Source of the DNA: Symsagittifera roscoffensis
Lineage: Eukaryota; Xenacoelomorpha; Acoela; Convolutidae
DNA length: 64,000 nt
NCBI RefSeq assembly: GCF_963678635.1
Contig: NC_087066.1
Coordinates: forward strand, 2,468,633-2,532,632
Direction of reading: 5' to 3'
The notes beneath the pieces are model-generated. The model searched no databases, was not told the DNA's origin, and worked only from the letters and a program-made list of their open reading frames with translations. Each line of letters starts with the position of its first letter. Positions within the stretch are counted from its first letter, which is position 1. Made by a program: the position numbers and the translations under genes. Below are positions 53,498 to 61,157 of this stretch, one piece after another.

Positions 53498-53682
53498 TAC
53501 GAACAATTTTCAGTAGAACCGATATTTTTTTATTGTTTGTAATTTTCATAGCATTCTTATCATCCCTCATTTTGACAATATGTAAATGTATAAAGAAAGC
53601 AATCCTCACATTTGCCCTAGCAACAATCCTTCTAATTCTTTTTTTGGAAGAATATTATAATAAACATAAACCTTCCCACTAA
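53494..53682 (+). CDS. Small two-helix membrane protein (element B)
   Basis: 62 aa: basic start, membrane helix at about 10-30, loop with K-C-I-K-K, second helix at about 36-51, charged tail (E-E-Y-Y-N-K-H-K). Starts within the stop codon of the previous ORF. Conserved in A. Function unknown. Confidence 0.65.
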   Translation: MIRTIFSRTDIFLLFVIFIAFLSSLILTICKCIKKAILTFALATILLILFLEEYYNKHKPSH

Positions 53683-53687
53683 AGTAA

Positions 53688-54824
53688 CAATTCAAAAATC
53701 CATCAAAAATTGCTACCCAACAGTCACAGAACCAGTCTTCACCGACATCATCCCAAGATAACCAAACACCACCTTCACATACTCAAAATCCTCAAACATC
53801 TACACGAATTTCTTTTCAAGACAATCCATACACTTTTGAAGAACGACATGCTCGTTTATCAGAACCACTAGAACCAGTTCAACGACAAGCACCTTTAAGC
53901 GAACCAACATATAAACTATACCCAACACTACCACAAGAACTAAATAGAATAAGAAATCCTAGTCAAAACCAAAATACAGTCGAAATAAATAGACAAATTA
54001 TACATCCTCGACGAAACAGAAATCTTCAAACTCCCCGAGTTCATTTTGATATACCTCAATCCCCATCACAAAACACTCCAGAAAACCCCATTGGTATATT
54101 ACCAGAAACCCCTACGCTTCTTTCACAACGTAGCACCTCAAGCCTACCATCAGATTACTTAGGTTCAACACCAACATCTGAACAAATACGTGAAAATCCC
54201 TTTAACCCCCCAAACCAGGCATCACGACTACCATATTGGACAACACATTCATTTACACAAGGTGAACCAAATTTAGTCAATGACCCCATAGATATTTCTA
54301 CGGATACAACAACATCCTCATCACTACCAGAAACATTATCACTACCATCAACACCATCAATAAGCCAATTTTCACCACCACCCTTTAACTTAAATTTTCC
54401 AAATAATCTCGACGCCAGATATCGAGAACAATCATCAATAAATATTCCTTTAAGACTAGATTGGAATACATTTACAGCACCTCCACCACTATTTGGACAA
54501 CATCAAGAAAGTAACCGCCTTCATAACTGGGCACTTAATAGATTACAATATCGCCAAGATATTCACAACGATATCCGTGATCACAATATTCAAATACTCC
54601 AACAAAACAGTTTACAATTAAAGTTTGAAATAACAGTTAAGTTAAATAATATTACCCAACATCCCTACCCATTAAATCCACCTAACATAACAGCTCAATC
54701 ACTACCACCACCGTTTATAACTACTGAAGTAATATACAAATACGACAGATATACCAAAAACACAATTGGCTACATTACATTTTATAATCCATACTCAGGA
54801 TTATCATACACATGTATATTCTAA
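53688..54824 (+). CDS. 378-codon open frame with no methionine
   Basis: Opens right after TAA 53685-53687 and stops at 54822-54824. No codon in it is ATG. The first 240 codons are Pro/Ser/Thr/Gln-rich; the last 110 look more folded (L-D-W-N-T-F, W-A-L-N-R-L-Q-Y and a Tyr-rich end). It overlaps the Env start by 13 nt. In A the frame is colinear without indels for 967 nt, and differences are mainly silent or mild, which supports real translation. It must start from a non-AUG codon, by reinitiation after the 62-aa ORF, or by splicing. The gag donor at 44481 is in phase 1, while the nearest AG sites here are phase 0, so that simple join would not be in frame. Confidence 0.6.
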   Translation, partial: QFKNPSKIATQQSQNQSSPTSSQDNQTPPSHTQNPQTSTRISFQDNPYTFEERHARLSEPLEPVQRQAPLSEPTYKLYPTLPQELNRIRNPSQNQNTVEINRQIIHPRRNRNLQTPRVHFDIPQSPSQNTPENPIGILPETPTLLSQRSTSSLPSDYLGSTPTSEQIRENPFNPPNQASRLPYWTTHSFTQGEPNLVNDPIDISTDTTTSSSLPETLSLPSTPSISQFSPPPFNLNFPNNLDARYREQSSINIPLRLDWNTFTAPPPLFGQHQESNRLHNWALNRLQYRQDIHNDIRDHNIQILQQNSLQLKFEITVKLNNITQHPYPLNPPNITAQSLPPPFITTEVIYKYDRYTKNTIGYITFYNPYSGLSYTCIF

Positions 54825-57430
54825 AATTATTAATTTTTCTCCAACTCCTTTTTCTAGTAATCTCAAATCAAAACATAAACCCTTCTCCTCGTACAGGACC
54901 ACAAGATTTATTGGTAACACATTACGATTGTGAAGAAAATGAACAAAAAACACTACATAAATATGCAATAAATCAAGTATCACAATGTGAAACAGAACCA
55001 CAAGCTATAGAAACCACAGATGTAATAGCAACACTCTATTCAAAAGCCCGAGCAACAACAGTTACAGGTTATAAATTCACAGCAACATTTTCCGAAAAGA
55101 AAGTACATTGTTCACAAGTCTCGAACGGAAACAAAAACCGACTTGACCATGAATCATTCTATCAGAGTAATATAGAACGTCTTTTACATCTCAATCCCGA
55201 CGATTGTAAAAATGAATTACTTAGACTAAACATCACACAAAATAAAAACTCCCAAAGAAAGTTAGTTAATTTTCAAGTTTTTCCAGACTCTGTACATCAA
55301 TCACAACTTGAAAGACACCAAGGACATATAAAACTAGACGAAAAATACCCGTATAACGGCGCACACGGACGATTAACCTATGACCTACACGATAAACATT
55401 GGATACCACACATTGGTATAAATGACCCATCAAACTGCAAAGCAGACACAAAAAATAAAGGATACCAAGAAATAATGTTTTTCGATTGGAAAATACAACT
55501 CGAAAAAATACAACTCACACGAGATTTATCAGATAATACAATGATCTATCAAGGAATCCGATTACCTTGTAAAAATGATCAAGGTTATTGCGACCCTACA
55601 ACGAGAACACAAGCAACAATTGTTTGGTTCCCCGAAGATACATGCACAACATTTCAAATAGCAAAAATACACGCTCGAATGATAAAATTTCACGAAAAAT
55701 ATTTTATACAATCAATTCCATATGAACAAGTCCATCCATCACGAAAACTAAGTTCTAATTTTCGAAACATAGACAATATAGAAAATAAATTGACACGTTT
55801 TCAAATATATCAAGAAACAGAACTTGCATGTAAATACAGGAATCCACTTCACAGAACACAATACTCTGAAATATTAGTTGAATACGAAAAAGGATTCGAC
55901 ATGACCACTGGAAAAGTAAAAATCGACCCATATGCCACAGGTCATCCTCTAAACGAAGGAACATCCTATATACCAGTTAATTTTGAAAAAAGCAACGGAC
56001 AACCTGGTGGACATCTAAAACCCCATGACACCAGAAGCACACGCTTACAAGAATTATCACTAATGAATACTACATATTTCGGTAATATCCACTATGATAT
56101 TCATTTAGATATGAAACTAGATTATACAATTAGCCGAATTTTTCAAGAAATGTCACTCTCCGAATTAGAAACACTACACCACCTATGCGAATTAGAACGA
56201 ACACAAATATTACAATCACTTGCACTAGCAGTATTAAAAATACCCTATGCAGGATACTTATTATCTGGAAATAGATCAAATTTTTTAGACTATGAAGGAA
56301 ACATCTTATGGTTTTATACTTGTACTAAAAAAGTATCACCACTATACGTTTTTGAAGATAAACGATGTTATAAAAGAATCCCTATCTTTTATAAGAATAA
56401 AGTACATTTCGTGGATACACTTTCACGAAGAACCTATTTCTGGGATACCGCAGTCCCATGTGGATCAGAAAACAGCCACAATGTAGTACAACTAAACCCT
56501 GATGAAAATAAATATTATCTTCTCACTCCATATCCCACATTAATGCAATCACTCAAAAAATTTTCACCAGAAAGCATTCGCGCTATTGCTCGAAACCCAA
56601 ATATAGACCTACAATCAATAGGAATCTATTCAAAATCAGATATTCAACATCACATTAGAACACAACAATTCCAAGAATTATTAACACAAATGGACACTAT
56701 ACAAAGACAATCAATAGACCAAAATTTACGCAAACTTGCAGAAACCGCAGGATTTGCCGATATCTACACGCAAGACTATAGCGGATATTTTAAAGACATT
56801 AAAGATTATATATATCTAAACGGTGAAAAATACCGTCCCCAAGATATATCACCAATTAACATTTTTAGCTTTGTTACACTCAAAAATGAGATCCTCGATT
56901 TTCTAGGATGGCCCTACTACATCTTAGAAAAATTGACTATTTTATACGCAATGTTTAACTTTATTGGATTTCTTTTCTCACTTTTAAAAGGAATCTACAA
57001 CACATGTGCTATACACACACAAGTAAACAGACAAGCAAGCGTAGCACGCATACTCTTTGCAGGATTTTTTGGAATCTTTTCTACATCTATAAACAAAATT
57101 CTTTTAGACGCACAAATAAAAGAATATAACACAAAAATAGCAACACGACAAAATACATACGACGAAGAACATAACAATGTAGACATAACGCCAACGGCAC
57201 CACAATTACCAGCCCTACCAAATAACCATCCACTATCCCTAGTCCCACGAAATTTTCGAAATTTAGCCATCACACATAATCCAAATTTTCGACTCACCAC
57301 ATCACAAAGTCCCATCCAACATATAATGACACACCAGTCACAAGATGATAATACTTATGAACAAATTATTGAACAACCCCATACCACCGCTTTTCAGTCT
57401 CAAAATAATCATTTTTTTAGCCCACGATGA
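54812..57430 (+). CDS. env: Env-like membrane glycoprotein
   Basis: 872 aa. Signal peptide at residues 1-19, a cysteine-rich ectodomain with N-glycosylation sites (N-x-S/T), a membrane-spanning segment at about 709-731, a second hydrophobic stretch at about 745-765 and a hydrophilic tail with P-T-A-P near residue 794. A conserved-looking block at about 475-555 has G-N-R-S-N-F-L, C-x-K, R-C-Y, I-P-I-F-Y, F-V-D and C. From memory this pattern resembles glycoproteins of the Jingchuvirales and related captured envelopes; this is not certain. It would mediate membrane binding and fusion of particles. The frame is intact here and deleted in A. Expressed presumably from spliced RNA; an ACTCAG acceptor-like site lies 14 nt before the ATG. 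Confidence 0.75.
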   Translation: MYILKLLIFLQLLFLVISNQNINPSPRTGPQDLLVTHYDCEENEQKTLHKYAINQVSQCETEPQAIETTDVIATLYSKARATTVTGYKFTATFSEKKVHCSQVSNGNKNRLDHESFYQSNIERLLHLNPDDCKNELLRLNITQNKNSQRKLVNFQVFPDSVHQSQLERHQGHIKLDEKYPYNGAHGRLTYDLHDKHWIPHIGINDPSNCKADTKNKGYQEIMFFDWKIQLEKIQLTRDLSDNTMIYQGIRLPCKNDQGYCDPTTRTQATIVWFPEDTCTTFQIAKIHARMIKFHEKYFIQSIPYEQVHPSRKLSSNFRNIDNIENKLTRFQIYQETELACKYRNPLHRTQYSEILVEYEKGFDMTTGKVKIDPYATGHPLNEGTSYIPVNFEKSNGQPGGHLKPHDTRSTRLQELSLMNTTYFGNIHYDIHLDMKLDYTISRIFQEMSLSELETLHHLCELERTQILQSLALAVLKIPYAGYLLSGNRSNFLDYEGNILWFYTCTKKVSPLYVFEDKRCYKRIPIFYKNKVHFVDTLSRRTYFWDTAVPCGSENSHNVVQLNPDENKYYLLTPYPTLMQSLKKFSPESIRAIARNPNIDLQSIGIYSKSDIQHHIRTQQFQELLTQMDTIQRQSIDQNLRKLAETAGFADIYTQDYSGYFKDIKDYIYLNGEKYRPQDISPINIFSFVTLKNEILDFLGWPYYILEKLTILYAMFNFIGFLFSLLKGIYNTCAIHTQVNRQASVARILFAGFFGIFSTSINKILLDAQIKEYNTKIATRQNTYDEEHNNVDITPTAPQLPALPNNHPLSLVPRNFRNLAITHNPNFRLTTSQSPIQHIMTHQSQDDNTYEQIIEQPHTTAFQSQNNHFFSPR

Positions 57431-59142
57431 GCCGCCAACTTGGATCACTACACCGATCAAATTCCCACCCAACCAATCTCACCTCCCCAATCCCAATAAT
57501 ACCACTTTTTGCTTTTCCGCCACCCGACTTTCCATCTAGTAATGTAACATCAGGCATGAATTCCGACACTAATTCACACACCTCAGTTTTATATTCCATC
57601 TCACAACTCAATAACCCGAATATTGAAACCCCCGATGAATTTGCCGACTCAGAACCATCCCCATCCAATAATTTTCATAACTCTTCTAATTTTTCTCAAC
57701 CCCCTTTTCAACCCATATTATCCAATAACCCTGACCCCATCACTCCCACACCCTCTTATGCTTCTCAAGTTACCCCAACCTACTCCTCATACCATTCTGA
57801 CCAATCATCTCATTCTCCAGACACCCCCCGAATCTCCCCAGAGCTAGACAATTTTATTACCCTTCAACAACAACCCTACCACCTTAATACCCCAACCATA
57901 AACCAAATCTCCTCCACTATAAATTCATCCAACCCCCCTACCCCTACACCCTCTTCAAATTATACTGAATCATTAGCACCATCATCCACATCAACTGAAT
58001 CCTCACTCAACACTAATAGAGCTTACCGCACTTTTAAAAGAAAGTTCCCCAACCATCCTTTCCCAGCAAAACCAGGAACAGCCCGTGAATACATCAACCA
58101 CCCCAAGCATACTAACACAAAAGAATTTTTAGCCATCACCTTACCCTCATTCCCACAATACACCTTAAACACCCCCCACGACACTAACGAAACACGCAAC
58201 TTTGTAGACGAATACGTTTTAATGCCCACTCTCTCTTGGACCTCATATTATCATTTTACTAACCCTCTTTGCTTACCTTTATCTAACACTCACATCGATA
58301 TAGAGCGAAATACGGACATGCTATATCGACTCACTACACCACTAACCGCTAGACAATTTACTTACGTTGGATATAAAAAATCACTAAAAACACACACTGC
58401 ACCTAGAGCTAACGAATATACACTCGAATACTATGATCACAACATCATCAGAGCTAACCAAGATCAATTCTTAGACGACGATCGCTTCGCTAATCCACAA
58501 ATCACCGAGAAATTTTTCATTAAAACACCATATGTATTTACACTAAATATCTTCGATCGCAAGTTTGACCACATTATTTCAGAAGCACTAACAGACACAC
58601 AAGCATACGAAAGTTTTAAAGAACGCTTCCAAATATTTTCACTAACCTTTCATTTCCTTGCACCACACGAAAGAGATTTACACTGCTCACACGATATTAT
58701 GTTGCGCACTAAACAAACCCACACATATAGTTATTATCGCTTCATCCAAAATCACTTTGACCTACACACACCCTCTAGACAACCACACCATCGCTTTCAA
58801 TTCATAAATTCCAAATACACTTCACCATTTTTCCTAAATTTCACATATTGCATTAAAGATACTAACCTTCATGGTATTCTTCGTAATTATGACCCCATAA
58901 CCCAAATGTACATCTTCTGTCCCATCACCAAGACCTTCAACGCCGAAGAATCCCGACCCTTCCTTATCCCGCACGAGTTCCTACAACCTATAGAAATCCC
59001 AATTTTAGAATTCATCCACAACACTAAATTCAATCACAAATTATATAATCTAATCCAAAACACACCTAATTCACGACATCTTCCCCCACGGTTTTTTCCC
59101 CGACGACTAACAGGTAAGTATGAATTAAATGAATATAACTAA
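57427..59142 (+). CDS. ORF3: accessory protein of unknown function after Env
   Basis: 571 aa in this copy. The first 200 residues are Ser/Pro/Asn/Thr-rich and probably disordered; residues about 205-550 are compact-looking with many aromatic residues and His. No signal peptide or membrane segment; no family recognised. Its ATG lies in the Env stop (ATGA at 57427-57430). A net loss of about 122 nt near 59067, relative to A, shifts the frame, so the last 25 residues here, which run through the splice donor into the intron, are probably not the native end. Richer in C-ending codons than Env, which may hint at a different origin. Confidence 0.7.
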   Translation: MSRQLGSLHRSNSHPTNLTSPIPIIPLFAFPPPDFPSSNVTSGMNSDTNSHTSVLYSISQLNNPNIETPDEFADSEPSPSNNFHNSSNFSQPPFQPILSNNPDPITPTPSYASQVTPTYSSYHSDQSSHSPDTPRISPELDNFITLQQQPYHLNTPTINQISSTINSSNPPTPTPSSNYTESLAPSSTSTESSLNTNRAYRTFKRKFPNHPFPAKPGTAREYINHPKHTNTKEFLAITLPSFPQYTLNTPHDTNETRNFVDEYVLMPTLSWTSYYHFTNPLCLPLSNTHIDIERNTDMLYRLTTPLTARQFTYVGYKKSLKTHTAPRANEYTLEYYDHNIIRANQDQFLDDDRFANPQITEKFFIKTPYVFTLNIFDRKFDHIISEALTDTQAYESFKERFQIFSLTFHFLAPHERDLHCSHDIMLRTKQTHTYSYYRFIQNHFDLHTPSRQPHHRFQFINSKYTSPFFLNFTYCIKDTNLHGILRNYDPITQMYIFCPITKTFNAEESRPFLIPHEFLQPIEIPILEFIHNTKFNHKLYNLIQNTPNSRHLPPRFFPRRLTGKYELNEYN

Positions 59143-59191
59143 CTAATTGAAATATTAAAAACTCACCATTCTCTATCCATGTTTTCTTTAG
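59114..59191 (+). other. Short intron at the end of ORF3 (element B)
   Basis: Donor CAG/GTAAGT, branch-like CTAAC at 59139-59143, pyrimidine tract and TTTAG acceptor; 78 bp. Conserved in A (24127-24205). In A the ORF3 stop lies 3 nt upstream of the donor. Confidence 0.6.
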
Positions 59192-60727
59192 ATTTTTAGC
59201 CTTCATCCGACGATCACCTACAAAAACCACAAAAGACAAATAAAAATCGCAAATTTCATCGAACAGATTTCAAAAATTCTATTAATCTCTTACACTTATA
59301 AATTTATAAATTTAATACCAATGCAGTAAATTCATTTCTAAAATTTTCCCCACAAGCAGTAAATCTAATTATAATGAAAATTTGTATTTTAAAATTCCCC
59401 CATAACTAGCAGTAAATTTCCAAATTCTATGCAGTAAATTAATAAAATGCAATTGCAGTACTAACCTTTTGATATTTTCATTCATTCGCACAGAAATTCT
59501 ATCCACACTCGCACAGCTCGCCCACGAAGAATTGTTTAAAATAATGAATTTCAGTTTCAAGTTTCCACACTCAACAACTCTAACATATAATAACATGTTT
59601 CAAACTTTCCTTTAACCCGGTTGGAAAGGAATCATATACTAAACAAAACTAACCAACGCAGCTTACTAAATACCACAAATCATAGAATAACAGCATGACT
59701 AAGAAAAGGAAACCAACGGTACCCAAACCGGATTAACCCAGTTTAAAACTGGATAATTTATTCTTTTGAAGACTATTATAAAGTCTAAGAAAGAAATAAT
59801 AAAACACAAAAAAGTCGAAAGACAAACCCATACCACAAACAATTTGATTTTTGGAAAAAGGACATAACCAACAAGACATAAGAAAAACCACAACAAACCC
59901 AACATAAAACGTTGTCACATAACAGGACCCCTCACAAAAACCGCATGAAATCATACTCCCACTCCTGGCCTAACCCACCAGGAAGGACGTCCTGAGCATG
60001 CTCTATAGCCGGCCTAACCCACCGTGCTACATCCACGCTTTGAGACCACACCTCTATTTTTAATAAGAGCTACTCAAGTGTGAGTAACTCTTCAAAATAA
60101 CAGAACTAAAACAAAAAGCTTTTGTGAAAACAACTAACTAAAATCATAATTAAAAAATATTAAACTAATAAAAGTTTTATAAAATGTAAAATCACATGAT
60201 GCAATACATAGATCAGAATACAACACCAAGGACGAACATCAAAAGACAAAACGACCCCACCACACTCGAGAGAGAATGACCAACTACAATCAATATGCCG
60301 CTCACAATCACAACTCAAAGGATTTAGAGTACGACTTGACCTCGCAGAAAAGGACTTCATTGAACCAGACCAATGACCACCTCGATGACCCAAGTGTACG
60401 TACAGATCCGAGTAACCAGGCATCCCCTCCACGCACAATCTCCACGCCATTCCCAAGCTAGATCAGACACAAAGGAAGTTCTCCCCGAAGAACAGAAAAA
60501 CCTGACATAGCCAACCATTCTGAAATCAGAATTGATTTTGTTGCAGAGACTCAGTCGTTGTCACAAGAAGAACACAACGTCTTATGTCCCTAACTCCAGC
60601 TTCCTGAAACTTCCTTAACAAAGAAGAAGCGGAAGAAAATTATGATGTTCACCAAATACCAACGTCTATCATCCATCCTTGAATTACAGAAGAACTGTTC
60701 TAAAAAACTCTGTAAAACCCGGATGGG
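59192..60727 (+). other. 3' UTR of element B
   Basis: 1.5 kb with no frame conserved with A. Holds a hairpin (60065-60092) and two GGCCTAACCCACC repeats (59967-60025). The GGATGGG run just before the LTR is the only polypurine-tract candidate. Confidence 0.65.
60065..60092 (+). other. Conserved 3' UTR hairpin (element B)
   Basis: AAGAG-C-TACTCA, loop AGTG, TGAGTA-A-CTCTT: 11 paired bases with a symmetric mismatch. Same in A at 23226-23253. Confidence 0.6.
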
Positions 60728-61137
60728 TGGAACCTGATCTAAACTATATTTTATGATTGGATAAATTAAATGTTTTACCAATGTAAAGTATTTAATATTA
60801 ACCAATCACGATCCATCTAACTAACAACCCACTTATTTGTAAGTGCTGAAGTTACTTGTAATTTCAGCACCAGAGAGATTTGAATTTAACTTAGAAATTA
60901 GTTGGACTCTCCCGAGCACTTCAGCAGCCGCAATAAACCAGTATACCCTAGATCTATTGAGCCTAGCAGAGACTAGTTAAACAACCTGAGACTAGATAGT
61001 ATAAGAGTAAGACTAGGATCGGTATTAGACTAAGAAGTTGCACGAATCTATCCGGCCGAAAATAAGATAGCGTGACGAGCAGACGGTGTACCCTATCCGA
61101 AATTACTCTATGAGTTATACCCATCGGTCTTAACTCA
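60728..61137 (+). repeat. 3' LTR of element B
   Basis: Identical by eye to 42355-42764. AATAAA at 60932-60937. Followed by the CAAA target duplication. Confidence 0.95.
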
Positions 61138-61157
61138 CAAAGCACACACGCATCTAA

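Larger units (their letters stand above)
42355..61137 (+). mobile_element. Element B: 18.8-kb LTR retroelement with Env and several accessory ORFs
   Basis: Bounded by 410-bp LTRs (42355-42764 and 60728-61137), identical by eye, and by the 4-bp target duplication CAAA at 42351-42354 and 61138-61141. Order: LTR, PBS, 77-aa ORF, structured leader, 155-aa ORF, Gag-Pro-Pol, a 50-codon ATG-less frame, two small membrane proteins, a 378-codon methionine-free frame, Env, ORF3, a short intron, 3' UTR, LTR. RT-RNase H-integrase order is Ty3/gypsy. It is unusually long for this group. Lesions: 9-nt in-frame loss in the zinc knuckle, 1-nt loss near 47055, net 5-nt loss near 48263, 1-nt gain near 52189 and a net loss of about 122 nt near the end of ORF3. 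Confidence 0.95.

Noticed and set aside
60276-60461. 61-aa plus-strand ORF in the 3' UTR of B
   Set aside because: The matching region of A has an early in-frame stop, so it is not conserved.
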